Shown one piece after another: positions 16,288 through 24,575 of a DNA stretch of 64,000 bases. The DNA comes from Shimia sp047124445 (GTDB taxonomy: Bacteria; Pseudomonadota; Alphaproteobacteria; Rhodobacterales; Rhodobacteraceae): the NCBI RefSeq assembly GCF_047124445.1, contig NZ_CP138921.1:2170001-2234000 (forward strand), given 5' to 3'. The notes below the pieces were generated by a model. The model searched no databases. It was not told the DNA's origin and saw only the letters and a list, made by a program, of their open reading frames with translations. The number at the start of each line of letters is the position of its first letter. Position 1 is the stretch's first letter. Position numbers and translations under genes: made by a program.

Positions 16288-17262
16288 ATGACCATCCTGG
16301 AAGCCCTGAACATGATGTTGACCGACATGCTTGGACCACGCGGTCCGATGATTGCGGTCGTGGTCCTTGGTCTTTTCTTCGCCCTTCTGGTGGCGGCTGG
16401 CGTGATGGCACGTCAGGACGACCCGATTTCCAAGCTGAAGAAGTCGCAAGAACAGAAAACCTCTTCACGCACCTCCAAGGAAGAGCGCCTGCGTCGCAAG
16501 GCGGCCAACGCCAAGCTCGACAAATACAAAGCCTTCCTGGAACCGCAAAGCGAAGCGGAGCTCAGCTCCGTGCGCCTGAAGCTGATGCAGGCGGGGTATC
16601 CGTCGCGTGATGCGGTGCGGGCTTACCACCTTGCGCAAATGGTGCTGGGCATTGGCGGTCTGATCCTTGGCGTGACTTACTTCATCTTTGTGAAGCAAAC
16701 CGATCAATCGACCACTTCGGACATGCTGTTCTGGACCCTTGGCCCCGGTGGCGCAGGCTACTTCTTGCCCAAATACTGGGTCACCCGCCGCGTCGCCGAA
16801 CGCAAAGAGGAAATCACCGCTGGTTTCCCCGACAGTCTCGACATGATGCTGGTCTGCGTGGAAGCTGGTCAGTCACTGGACCAATCGATTGTCCGCGTTG
16901 CCGGTGAATTGCGCGCCTCCTATCCAGCGCTGGCACAAGAGTTCGAAATCGTGGCGCATGAGATGAAAGCCGGTAAAGACAAATCCCAGGTTCTGTCCGA
17001 CATGGGGGAGCGCTGCGGCGTGCAGGACGTGTCCTCCTTTGTGACCGTGCTGATCCAATCGGCCACCTTTGGTACCTCCATCGCCGAGGCCCTGCGGGTC
17101 TACGCCGGCGAGATGCGTGACAAACGTGTGATGCGGGCCGAAGAGGCGGCAAACAAGTTGCCAACAAAGATGACATTGGCCACAATGATGCTCACTGTGC
17201 CGCCGCTGTTGATCATCTTGGTCAGCCCGTCTGTGATTGGGATCACGCAGCTCGGCCAGTGA
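16288..17262 (+). CDS. tadC: TadC, inner-membrane platform protein
   Basis: The 324-residue partner of TadB has an N-terminal helix (about residues 14-35), two helices (about 110-165) and a T2SSF domain (about 175-300, with FPDSLDMMLVCVEAGQSLDQSIVRVAGEL and CGVQDVSSFVTVLIQSATFGTSIAEAL). It ends with a hydrophobic helix. The T2SSF domain faces the cytoplasm and contacts the motor ATPase. It follows tadB by 12 bases with AAGGAGATCC as ribosome site. Length is normal for the family. Confidence 0.95.
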   Translation: MTILEALNMMLTDMLGPRGPMIAVVVLGLFFALLVAAGVMARQDDPISKLKKSQEQKTSSRTSKEERLRRKAANAKLDKYKAFLEPQSEAELSSVRLKLMQAGYPSRDAVRAYHLAQMVLGIGGLILGVTYFIFVKQTDQSTTSDMLFWTLGPGGAGYFLPKYWVTRRVAERKEEITAGFPDSLDMMLVCVEAGQSLDQSIVRVAGELRASYPALAQEFEIVAHEMKAGKDKSQVLSDMGERCGVQDVSSFVTVLIQSATFGTSIAEALRVYAGEMRDKRVMRAEEAANKLPTKMTLATMMLTVPPLLIILVSPSVIGITQLGQ

Positions 17263-17289
17263 GGCAAAACGAGCAAAAAAGCGCCCCAA

Positions 17290-17853
17290 ATGACACACTT
17301 CCGGGCAAGCGCCCTGTTGATACTATGCTTGGCTGTAGCCGCCTGTGACACGGGCGGCTTTGGCACATCCAGTGACAGCCCCTATGCCCCGGCAGTCGAC
17401 CCAAAAGGCGAGGCTGTTGACGGCTTGGTGGTGGGCTGGCGCCTGATGGATGCGGGTGAATACGATCTGGCGATGGACTCTTTTGTGCGCGCAGGTTTGG
17501 AACAGGGCCTGACACCGGATGTTCTGGCCGCTGTGGGCACCGCCAATCTGGTGATGGGCCGTTTGGGCCAAGCCGAAGACCTGTTGCGGCAAGCCTTGGA
17601 CGCAGATGACAGCCATCCGGAAACCTGGAACAACCTTGGCATTACGCTCATGGAGCGGGGGAAATATGCCGAAGCCGAACAGATCCTGCGCCGGGCCTAC
17701 GCGCTGGACAATGGCGAAAGTGACGCAATCCGGGATAATTTGCGCATAGCACTCGTAAATTCGAATCAACCGGTCTATGGTGACGAAAAAGAACAAGAAT
17801 ATAAATTGGTGCGGCGGGGTAGCAGCGACTACGTGATCCGTCAGACGCCATAA
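17290..17853 (+). CDS. tadD: TadD-like TPR lipoprotein
   Basis: This 187-residue protein has a signal peptide with a lipobox-like end (LCLAVAAC, Cys19) and three or so tetratricopeptide repeats (about residues 48-150, e.g. AVGTANLVMGRLGQAEDLLRQAL and NNLGITLMERGKYAEAEQILRRAY). TadD proteins are outer-membrane-associated TPR lipoproteins needed for Flp pilus secretin assembly. It is 27 bases after tadC and 32 bases before a second TPR gene. The C-terminal tail is charged and not repeat-like. Which of the two TPR genes carries the TadD role cannot be settled here. Confidence 0.85.
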   Translation: MTHFRASALLILCLAVAACDTGGFGTSSDSPYAPAVDPKGEAVDGLVVGWRLMDAGEYDLAMDSFVRAGLEQGLTPDVLAAVGTANLVMGRLGQAEDLLRQALDADDSHPETWNNLGITLMERGKYAEAEQILRRAYALDNGESDAIRDNLRIALVNSNQPVYGDEKEQEYKLVRRGSSDYVIRQTP

Positions 17854-17885
17854 ATTGAGAGCAAGAGCAGCAAAGGACGCAAACA

Positions 17886-18734
17886 ATGCGCCATCCTGTT
17901 TTGGGGACAATTTGTGTGGCCGGGCTTGTCGCGTTGACAGCCTGCGCTGAAAAAGACGGTGAAAACGTCGAGCGCGCCATTCAGGACGTGAACGCCGTGG
18001 ACGAAGCCAACCTGTCTGACGTGATGTTGACAGTGGCCGATCCCAACGAAGGCATCGCCTATTTCAAGCGCACGCTGAAAGACAACCCGGACCGTATCGA
18101 TATTCAGCGGGGCCTCGCTGTGTCTTACGTCCGCGCCAAACGCTTCACCGAAGCGGTCCCGGCCTGGAAGCAAGTCACCAAGCACAAAGACAGCACCGCC
18201 AACGATCGTGTTGATCTGGCAGACGCGCAAATCCGCGCTGGTCTTTGGGATGACGCCGAAAAGACGCTGGACAGCATTCCGCCCACCCATGAGACCTTCA
18301 AGCGCTACCGTCTTGAGGCCATGATTGCGGACAGCAACAAAGAGTGGAACCGCGCCGACAGCTTCTATGAAATCGCCGTGGGGCTGACCACGCGCCCGGC
18401 TGGCGTGATGAACAACTGGGGCTACTCCAAGCTGACCCGTGGCGACTATGCCGAAGCAGAGCGTCTGTTTGGCGAAGCGGTGCGTCAGGACAGCACGCTG
18501 TTCACCGCCAAAAACAACATGGTTTTGGCCCGTGGTGCACAACGCCAGTACACCCTGCCTGTGATCCCGATGGTGCAAACCGAGCGCGCGCAGCTGCTGC
18601 ACACGCTGGCGCTGTCTGCGATCAAGCAGGGCGACACCGAAACCGGCAAAGTGCTGCTGCGTGAAGCGGTGGAAACCCATCCGCAACACTTTGAGGCCGC
18701 GGTGCGCGCCCTGGATGCGCTTGAAAACAGCTAA
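17886..18734 (+). CDS. Second TPR lipoprotein of the tad locus
   Basis: This 282-residue protein begins with a signal and lipobox (VALTAC, Cys near residue 20), then shows TPR-like helical pairs through about residues 50-270 (e.g. ISFVR-like ISYVRAKRFTEAVPAWKQV pattern at about 80, and NNWGYSKLTRGDYAEAERLFGEAV at about 175). Many tad loci in alphaproteobacteria have such a pair of TPR genes after tadC. It likely serves as an outer-membrane scaffold for the secretin, as inferred from signal, repeats and position. It ends 9 bases before the peptidase gene, implying one transcript. Confidence 0.8.
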   Translation: MRHPVLGTICVAGLVALTACAEKDGENVERAIQDVNAVDEANLSDVMLTVADPNEGIAYFKRTLKDNPDRIDIQRGLAVSYVRAKRFTEAVPAWKQVTKHKDSTANDRVDLADAQIRAGLWDDAEKTLDSIPPTHETFKRYRLEAMIADSNKEWNRADSFYEIAVGLTTRPAGVMNNWGYSKLTRGDYAEAERLFGEAVRQDSTLFTAKNNMVLARGAQRQYTLPVIPMVQTERAQLLHTLALSAIKQGDTETGKVLLREAVETHPQHFEAAVRALDALENS

Positions 18735-18743
18735 GGTTTCTTG

Positions 18744-19277
18744 ATGCAGGTCTCCAGCACATTTGCGCTCTGGGCATTGCTCCCGGCGCTGCCGCTTTGT
18801 GTGTTCATCTTCTGGGTGGACATGAAGCACAAGCGGATCAGCAACCTGTCCGTCTGGGCCTTGTTTGCGATCTTTGTGGTAGTGGGACTTGCGACGTTGC
18901 CGATCATGGAGTTTGTCTGGCGCTTCGCCAACTATGGTGTGGTGTTTGCGGTGCTGCTTCTGATGTGGATGGCGCGGCAAGTCGGTGCAGGGGACGTGAA
19001 AATGGCTGCGGTGGCGGCGCTTTACGTCGATAAAGGCGACGCCAGCTACATGCTGATGATCACCTTTGGCTCCATCATTGTTGCGACATTGGCCACGCTG
19101 ATCATCCGCGTCACGCCCCTGCGCAAGCTGGCGCCAGATTGGGCCGCCTGGAAACTCAAGGCCTCTGAGAGCGGTGTGAATGTTGGTAAAGGCGACCAGA
19201 TGACCTTGCCGATGGGCACCGGCATTGGCCTGGCGCTCTGCACCTACCTGATCCTGGGCGTGCTGTACGGCCAATAA
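18744..19277 (+). CDS. cpaA: Prepilin peptidase CpaA/TadV (A24 family)
   Basis: This 177-residue integral membrane aspartyl protease removes the leader of the Flp pilins. It shows the first catalytic Asp in FWVDMKHKRISN and the second in the GxGD motif of RQVGAGDVKM, with about four to five membrane helices. It lacks the N-terminal methylase domain of PilD enzymes, as expected for TadV/CpaA. The ATG at 18744 follows TAAGG by about 8 bases. It is placed at the end of the tad operon rather than by the pilin genes, which is common in this group. The C-terminal part has a helix around LGTGIGLALCTYLILGVL. Confidence 0.92.
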   Translation: MQVSSTFALWALLPALPLCVFIFWVDMKHKRISNLSVWALFAIFVVVGLATLPIMEFVWRFANYGVVFAVLLLMWMARQVGAGDVKMAAVAALYVDKGDASYMLMITFGSIIVATLATLIIRVTPLRKLAPDWAAWKLKASESGVNVGKGDQMTLPMGTGIGLALCTYLILGVLYGQ

Positions 19278-19392
19278 ATCGCATCCTTCACGATGCCGGC
19301 CCGATGCGGCCCAAAAAACGCCACCTTTTGATTGTCTATGGGATGGAAACAGACCGAGGGCTTTGCGGCCCTCAATCAGGAGTGTTGCGTCG

Positions 19393-20700
19393 ATGAACAT
19401 GCAGACCACCAACGTGATGGCCCCACCGCCGCCAAAACGGATCGAGGACATGAAACTTCCCGTGGTGATGATGCGGGACATCCTCCTGAAAACCATGTTC
19501 CGCAAAAACGTGGACATGGTCGGCGACATTTCCAAAGCCATCTGCCTGCCCCGCGCGGTGACGCAAGAGTTGGTCGACATGGCCCGCGAGCAGCGCCTGC
19601 TGGAGGCGACGGGCACGCTCAACGCCAATTCTGGCGACGAGATGGGCTATCAACTGACCGATGCCGGCAAAGGCCGTGCGCAGGACGCTTTGGCGCAATC
19701 CGAGTATTTTGGCGCCATGCCAGTGCCGCTGGATGTCTACCGCGAGCAGGTCAAACGCCAATCGATCCGCAATATTCAGATCACCCGCGACCAGCTCACC
19801 GGTGCGATGGGACACCTGATCCTGCCGCCGGACCTGCTGGACCAGTTGGGACCCGCCGTGGGCTCTGGCCGCTCGATCCTGATGTATGGCCCGCCCGGCA
19901 ACGGTAAATCCTCGATTTCCAACGGCATCCGCGACGCGATGGGCGACAAGGTCTATGTGCCTCACGCCATCGAATACGCCGGTCAGGTGATCACCGTCTA
20001 TGACCCAATTGTGCACTCCGCCGCCGAAGCTGATGAGCAAGACGAAAACAGCCTGCGCCGCACGGCGCGGTTTGACAGCCGCTATGTGAAATGTGACCGC
20101 CCGACCGTGATCACCGGGGGTGAGCTGTCGCTCAACATGCTTGATCTGGTCTACAACCCAACCGCCCGCACCTATCAGGCGCCGTTGCAGCTCAAGTCCA
20201 CCGGTGGCATCTTTATCGTGGACGACTTGGGGCGTCAGGAAGAACCCCCACAGGCGCTGGTCAACCGGTGGATTGTGCCCTTGGAAGAGAGCAAGGACAT
20301 TCTTGCCCTGCAATCCGGTGAGAAGTTTGAAGTGCCTTTTGATACGCTGGTGATCTTCTCCACCAACTTCCACCCCAATGAGATCTTTGACCAAGCGGCC
20401 CTGCGCCGGATCTTCTACAAGATCAAAATCGACGGGCCGAGCCAAGAGAACTTCCTGAAAATCTTTGCCCTTGTGGCCAAGAAAAAGGGCCTACCGCTGG
20501 ATGAGACATCGCTCATTCACCTGCTCAAAACCAAGTATCCGACAATCGACAACACCTACGCCAACTATCAGCCGGTGTTCTTGATCGATCAGATCATCTC
20601 GATCTGCGAATTTGAGGGCATCCCTTATCAAATGCGCCCTGACCTGATTGATCGCGCTTGGGCCAATATGTTTGTGAAAGACGAGCACATCGTGAAGTGA
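19393..20700 (+). CDS. AAA ATPase linked to the tad locus, function not assigned
   Basis: The 435-residue protein has a winged-helix-like N-terminal part (about residues 25-105, with DISKAICLPRAVTQELVDMAREQRLLEA and GYQLTDAGKGRAQDAL) and a MoxR-like AAA module. The module has Walker A GPPGNGKSS at about residue 165, Walker B IFIVDDLGRQEEPP, sensor 1 VIFSTNFHP, and Arg residues in DQAALRRIFYKI. The start at 19393 has AGGAG 11 bases upstream. It sits 115 bases behind cpaA and is closed by a terminator. A link to pilus control or surface attachment is an inference from position. I cannot name a tested function; the fold suggests protein remodelling coupled to DNA or partner binding. Confidence 0.8.
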   Translation: MNMQTTNVMAPPPPKRIEDMKLPVVMMRDILLKTMFRKNVDMVGDISKAICLPRAVTQELVDMAREQRLLEATGTLNANSGDEMGYQLTDAGKGRAQDALAQSEYFGAMPVPLDVYREQVKRQSIRNIQITRDQLTGAMGHLILPPDLLDQLGPAVGSGRSILMYGPPGNGKSSISNGIRDAMGDKVYVPHAIEYAGQVITVYDPIVHSAAEADEQDENSLRRTARFDSRYVKCDRPTVITGGELSLNMLDLVYNPTARTYQAPLQLKSTGGIFIVDDLGRQEEPPQALVNRWIVPLEESKDILALQSGEKFEVPFDTLVIFSTNFHPNEIFDQAALRRIFYKIKIDGPSQENFLKIFALVAKKKGLPLDETSLIHLLKTKYPTIDNTYANYQPVFLIDQIISICEFEGIPYQMRPDLIDRAWANMFVKDEHIVK

Positions 20701-20704
20701 TCCA

Positions 20705-20730
20705 AAAGGCCGCATGACGCGGCCTTTTTT
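20705..20730 (+). terminator. Rho-independent terminator after the AAA ATPase gene
   Basis: The 9-bp stem AAAGGCCGC (20705-20713) / GCGGCCTTT (20719-20727) has a 5-base loop and six T bases. It marks the end of the tad-linked block. Confidence 0.9.
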
Positions 20731-20759
20731 ATGCGCGCTGTTTCACCTACATAGGCCCC

Positions 20760-21032
20760 ATGTCACCACTTGCCCATATCGCCGCCCTGCCCGTCCGGTT
20801 CTACCGGTTGGTGTTCAGCCCATGGGTTGGCTTCAACTGTCGGTACCAACCGACCTGCTCCGCCTACGCGCTGGAAGCGCTGGAGAAACACGGCGCGATC
20901 AAGGGTAGCTGGTTGACCCTACGCCGCCTAGGCCGCTGCCATCCCTTCGGCAGCAGCGGCTATGATCCTGTGCCGCCCTGCTGTGGCGACAGAAACGACG
21001 CATCTGGCGATCCGCAAAACCGCGAAACCTGA
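20760..21032 (+). CDS. yidD: YidD, membrane protein insertion efficiency factor
   Basis: This 90-residue protein has the compact YidD signature: a short amphipathic N-terminal helix (LPVRFYRLVFSPWVGFNCRYQPTCSAYALEAL), the conserved Cys in PTCSAYA, and RLGRCHPFGSSGYDPVP. YidD is thought to help YidC insert proteins in the inner membrane. yidC itself lies about 3.5 kb downstream, separated by ttcA and a signalling gene, whereas the two are often adjacent to rnpA; rnpA and rpmH are not in this window. The extra C-terminal tail (about 18 residues) is not conserved in character. Confidence 0.93.
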   Translation: MSPLAHIAALPVRFYRLVFSPWVGFNCRYQPTCSAYALEALEKHGAIKGSWLTLRRLGRCHPFGSSGYDPVPPCCGDRNDASGDPQNRET

Positions 21033-21095
21033 CTGGACACCACCCAAGAGAGTGTTAGCCTGCGCGCATTCAATTGTCCCTTCAGGAGATTTTCC

Positions 21096-21599
21096 ATGCG
21101 CCTTTCTCACATCCTGGCCACAACGGCCGCTTTGACCCTTTCCAGCACCGCTGTACTGGCTGACAAATTTGTCGGATACGGCGCTGTGGACGGCTGGAAC
21201 GTGCATATTGACACCGAAAAAGGCACCTGCCTGGTCGAAACCAAAGACGGCTTGGACAACGTCATTCAAATGGGCCTGACCAAAGACCGCGCCATTGGCT
21301 ACATCGGCATCTTCACAAAGGCAGAAACCAACATCCGCACCGACGTGAAACAGGACGTGGCGCTGTTGATTGGCGAAAACCTCTACGTTGGTGAGGCCAC
21401 CGGCATGCGTGGCAACATCACCAAAGGCTACAGCGGCGGCTATGTGCTGACCGACGATCCGGAAGTGTATGACGCCATCCGCCGCGCGCCCACGATGACC
21501 GTATTCCCGGAAAAGGAATACTCCTTCATCGTTGACCTGGCTGGCACCGCCAAGGCGCTGGATCTGGCCAAGAAGTGTAACGAAGATCAGCTTCAGTAA
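21096..21599 (+). CDS. Exported hypothetical protein
   Basis: This 167-residue protein has a clear Sec signal peptide (residues 1-22, cleavage after AVLA) and a mature part of about 145 residues. The mature part has one Cys in GTCLVE and a second near the C-terminus (KKCNED), possibly a disulfide in the periplasm. The pattern (GAVDGWNVHIDTEKGTCLVETKDG, then FIVDLAGTAKALDLAKKC) resembles the small periplasmic proteins of Rhodobacteraceae that report invasion-associated-locus-B-like folds, but I cannot assign it firmly. It has its own AGGAG ribosome site and stands alone between yidD and ttcA. Confidence 0.75.
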   Translation: MRLSHILATTAALTLSSTAVLADKFVGYGAVDGWNVHIDTEKGTCLVETKDGLDNVIQMGLTKDRAIGYIGIFTKAETNIRTDVKQDVALLIGENLYVGEATGMRGNITKGYSGGYVLTDDPEVYDAIRRAPTMTVFPEKEYSFIVDLAGTAKALDLAKKCNEDQLQ

Positions 21600-21950
21600 G
21601 CCCCTCCTTTACGCCTTCCGGGCGCGCCCAACCCGCGCCCGGAAACACACCACACACAGGTGGAAACGCAGTGTTTCCAAATCCACCACAGCGCCCACTG
21701 TTCACAGCTCCGTGATCCCAGCACCGCCGGTGGTCTCCCAAACGTCCGACACATGCCGCAAACTCCCTTAAAACTTGGGGTTTGACGCGCACACCTCCCC
21801 GCACAAATCGATCCAACTCCAAGGCAACCACCCTGTGCCCGAAATCACACGGGGTCTGGATTTCCTTAACTGCGCTTGTGGTCCGCGCCCAACCTGTGGA
21901 TATCCTTGGGGATAGATTGACCCTGGAAGACCCCTCGCATAAGGCACGGC
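21600..21950. other. Gap of 351 bases with two strong hairpins, no gene seen
   Basis: TTCCGGGCGCG (21616-21626) pairs perfectly with 21634-21644, and TGGAAAC (21661-21667) pairs with GTTTCCA (21673-21679). Neither has a T-run. The first may still end the upstream transcript. A one-mismatch DnaA-box-like TGTGGATAT occurs at about 21890, close to the ttcA start. No coding frame with a ribosome site and normal codon use is seen. Confidence 0.5.
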
Positions 21951-22820
21951 ATGTTAGACGACCTCAATGATATTCACCCGCTGTTCCAGGACGCGCCTTC
22001 TTCGGCCAATTTCAAGAAGTTGCGCAAACGAATCGTACGCCAGACACGCGAGGCGATTGAACAATACGGCATGATCGAACGCGGCGCGAAGTGGCTTGTA
22101 TGCCTCTCCGGTGGTAAGGATTCCTATACCCTGCTCGCTGTGCTGCATGAGTTAAAATGGCGCGGACTGCTACCAGTTGAGCTTCTGGCCTGCAATCTGG
22201 ATCAGGGGCAACCGAATTTCCCGGCCACCGTCCTGCCCGCCTTTCTGGAAAAGATGCAAGTCGCGCACCGCATCGAATACCAGGACACCTACTCTATTGT
22301 GAAAGACAAGGTTCCCGCGGGCCGCACCTATTGCGCGCTCTGTTCGCGCCTGCGCCGCGGCAACCTCTACCGGATCGCCCGCGAAGAGGGCTGCAGCGCG
22401 GTTGTGCTGGGCCATCACCGCGACGACATCCTTGAAACCTTCTTTATGAACCTGTTTCACGGTGGCCGTCTCGCGACCATGCCACCCAAGCTTGTTAACG
22501 AAGAAGGCGATCTTTTTGTCTACCGGCCGCTGGCGCATGTGGCCGAAGAAGATTGTGAGAAATTTGCCAAGGCGATGAACTACCCGATCATCCCTTGTGA
22601 CCTCTGCGGTTCCCAAGATGGTCTGCAACGTCAACAGGTTAAGCAGATTCTGGATCAGTGGGAAGCCAACAGCCCAGGCCGCCGTCAGGTGATGTTCAAG
22701 GCGCTGACCAACATCCGCCCAAGCCACATGATGGATCCGAAACTGTTCGATTTTGCTGGATTAATTCGGGAATCAGTAAAATTTGAACAAAATTCGGATA
22801 CGATCCCTAAGCTACGTTAA
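21951..22820 (+). CDS. ttcA: tRNA 2-thiocytidine biosynthesis protein TtcA
   Basis: The 289-residue enzyme thiolates cytidine 32 of certain tRNAs, using ATP and a Fe-S cluster. It has the PP-loop SGGKDSYTLL (about residues 50-59), the CxxC motif in TYCALCSRLRRG (cluster ligands), a GHHRDDILETFFMNLFHGG segment, and a third Cys region CDLCGSQDG. This combination separates TtcA from TilS and ThiI. Length is normal. It begins close to the AT-poor gap with a weak ribosome site (AAGG) and ends 61 bases before the GGDEF-EAL gene. Confidence 0.95.
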   Translation: MLDDLNDIHPLFQDAPSSANFKKLRKRIVRQTREAIEQYGMIERGAKWLVCLSGGKDSYTLLAVLHELKWRGLLPVELLACNLDQGQPNFPATVLPAFLEKMQVAHRIEYQDTYSIVKDKVPAGRTYCALCSRLRRGNLYRIAREEGCSAVVLGHHRDDILETFFMNLFHGGRLATMPPKLVNEEGDLFVYRPLAHVAEEDCEKFAKAMNYPIIPCDLCGSQDGLQRQQVKQILDQWEANSPGRRQVMFKALTNIRPSHMMDPKLFDFAGLIRESVKFEQNSDTIPKLR

Positions 22821-22881
22821 CTGATCACTTAAGAGAATCGCTGACACTAGACCAAGTTTTATGCGTCATAGGACACCTCAT

Positions 22882-24432
22882 ATGCAGTCGCGACTGGACA
22901 CATTCCTGGCTTCATTTCGGGCTTATTGGACCCGGGAGTCCTCTGTGCGTCGGGTGGTGCCCCTGCTGTTTCCGGTGGTGACTTTGGCGGCATGGTTTGC
23001 CTTTGGCGAGCTTGGTCTTTTGGTCTGTGCCTTCCTGCTGCCGCTGCCATTCCTGATGTTTTCGCCTTTCGCGGCCGCCAAACGGCGTAAGAAAAGCGAA
23101 GTTGACGGGCTGACCGGCCTGCTTTCTCCGGCCGGGTTTGAGCGCCAGATGCAGGAAAAGATGTCCACGCTGGAAGAGGACGGACGCACCACGGCCTGTT
23201 TCTCGATCAAGATCGACAACTTTGCCCGCCTGCGAGAAAACCACGGGGATCAAGCCGCCGAAGAGGTGCTGCGCTATGTCGCCGAGCGCCTGAAAAACGC
23301 GCTGCGCTCCGGTGATCTGGTGTCCCGCTCCGGTGATGCGTCGTTCTCTGTCGCCCTGGAGCCGATTGCCTATTTTGATGTCGAGAGCGGCATTCAGATG
23401 GCAACGCGCTTCCAAACCGCCATTGAAGAGCCTGTGCCGCTTCAAATGGCGTCGATCTACGTCAGCTGCTCGATTGGTTTCTGCTTGTCCTCCCGTCTGA
23501 ACCGCCCCTCCGCCACCGCCATGATCCAGGCGGCTGACATGGCGATGTGTGAGGCACAGCTGACCGGCGACAGCAACATCCGCGCATATTCCACCGATAT
23601 GGGCCGCAAGGTGATTTCCCGCCGCAAAACCCAAAGCGAAGCGGCGCGCACCCTGCAACGTGACCAAATCCGCGCCTGGTTCCAGCCACAGGTGTCCACC
23701 GACACCGGCCTTGTGACCGGCTTTGAGGCTTTGGCCCGCTGGGAACACCCTGAACGTGGTATTTTGGCGCCGATCCAGTTCCTCGATGTACTGCATCAAA
23801 CCGGCCAGATGGGCCAGTTGGCAGACCTGATGCTGCGTCAGTCCCTCGATGCCGTTCGCGCATGGGATGACGCCGGGTTCACGGTCCCTATGGTGGGTGT
23901 GAACTTTGCCGGTGAAGAGCTGCGCAGCCCCACTCTGGTAGAACGTATCCAATGGGAGCTGGATCGCACCGAGCTGGACGCAAAACGCCTTGGCATCGAA
24001 GTGCTTGAAAGTGTTGTGGCGGGCACGCCGGACGACATGGTGGTCCGCAACGTTGAAGCAATCAGCGCGATGGGCTGCGAAATTGACTTGGACGATTTTG
24101 GCACCGGCCACGCATCTATCTCTTCGATACGCCGCCTGCCAGTAAAGCGCATCAAGATTGATCGCTCCTTTGTGACCAACATCGACAAAGACCCCGATCA
24201 GCAACGCATGATCGCAGCCATTGTCACCATGGCGGAGCGTCTTGGGCTCGAAACGCTGGCCGAAGGTGTTGAAAATCCAGCTGAACACGCGATGCTCGCA
24301 CAGCTTGGCTGCTCCTATGTGCAAGGTTACGGCATTGCCCGACCGATGCCGTTTTATGAGACCATCAAGTGGATGACCGAGCATCAGGAAAAGATCGGCC
24401 CCGCGCTTCAGATCGGCAACAAACCAAGCTGA
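22882..24432 (+). CDS. GGDEF-EAL protein with degenerate GGDEF motif, likely c-di-GMP phosphodiesterase
   Basis: This 516-residue protein has two N-terminal membrane helices (about residues 22-55), a GGDEF domain (about 70-230) and an EAL domain (about 255-505). The cyclase signature site reads SGDAS instead of GGDEF, so the cyclase is probably inactive or only a GTP sensor. The EAL domain keeps its key residues: EAL in GFEALARWEHP, Asn in GVNFAGEELR, LGIEVLES, DLDDFGTGHAS, Lys in RIKIDRSFV, EGVEN and the Gln in YVQGYGIARP. It is therefore expected to cleave c-di-GMP. I took the ATG at 22882 because AGGA lies 8 bases upstream; an ATG at 22861 lacks one. Proximity to the tad pilus locus suggests, but does not prove, a role in attachment control. 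Confidence 0.92.
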   Translation: MQSRLDTFLASFRAYWTRESSVRRVVPLLFPVVTLAAWFAFGELGLLVCAFLLPLPFLMFSPFAAAKRRKKSEVDGLTGLLSPAGFERQMQEKMSTLEEDGRTTACFSIKIDNFARLRENHGDQAAEEVLRYVAERLKNALRSGDLVSRSGDASFSVALEPIAYFDVESGIQMATRFQTAIEEPVPLQMASIYVSCSIGFCLSSRLNRPSATAMIQAADMAMCEAQLTGDSNIRAYSTDMGRKVISRRKTQSEAARTLQRDQIRAWFQPQVSTDTGLVTGFEALARWEHPERGILAPIQFLDVLHQTGQMGQLADLMLRQSLDAVRAWDDAGFTVPMVGVNFAGEELRSPTLVERIQWELDRTELDAKRLGIEVLESVVAGTPDDMVVRNVEAISAMGCEIDLDDFGTGHASISSIRRLPVKRIKIDRSFVTNIDKDPDQQRMIAAIVTMAERLGLETLAEGVENPAEHAMLAQLGCSYVQGYGIARPMPFYETIKWMTEHQEKIGPALQIGNKPS

Positions 24433-24510
24433 CCGCCGCGCTGCCCTTGCCGCCTCCCCCTTCCCACACGCAACGAACAGCTGCCTTTCCGGCAAATTGG
24501 GTCGAATCCC

Positions 24511-24540
24511 CTTGACCTTTGGTCGCCACCTCTGTTGAAC
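24511..24540 (+). promoter_or_regulatory. Possible -35-like element upstream of yidC
   Basis: CTTGAC at 24511-24516 resembles an alphaproteobacterial -35 box, but no good -10 is seen at the right distance (GTTGAA is poor). The gap between the EAL gene and yidC (24433-24575) otherwise holds only C-rich sequence. Confidence 0.25.
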
Positions 24541-24575
24541 CTCCCCATCCTTTTAACGACAGATGGCTTGCGGCA

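Noticed and set aside
17841..19628. A 595-codon minus-strand frame across the second TPR gene and cpaA
   Set aside because: It spans two well-supported plus-strand genes and has a His/Gln/Arg-rich composition typical of a shadow frame.
24495..24512. T-arm-like GGGTCGAATCCCC upstream of yidC, as a possible tRNA
   Set aside because: No acceptor stem, anticodon arm or D-arm can be folded around it. No tRNA is found elsewhere in the window.
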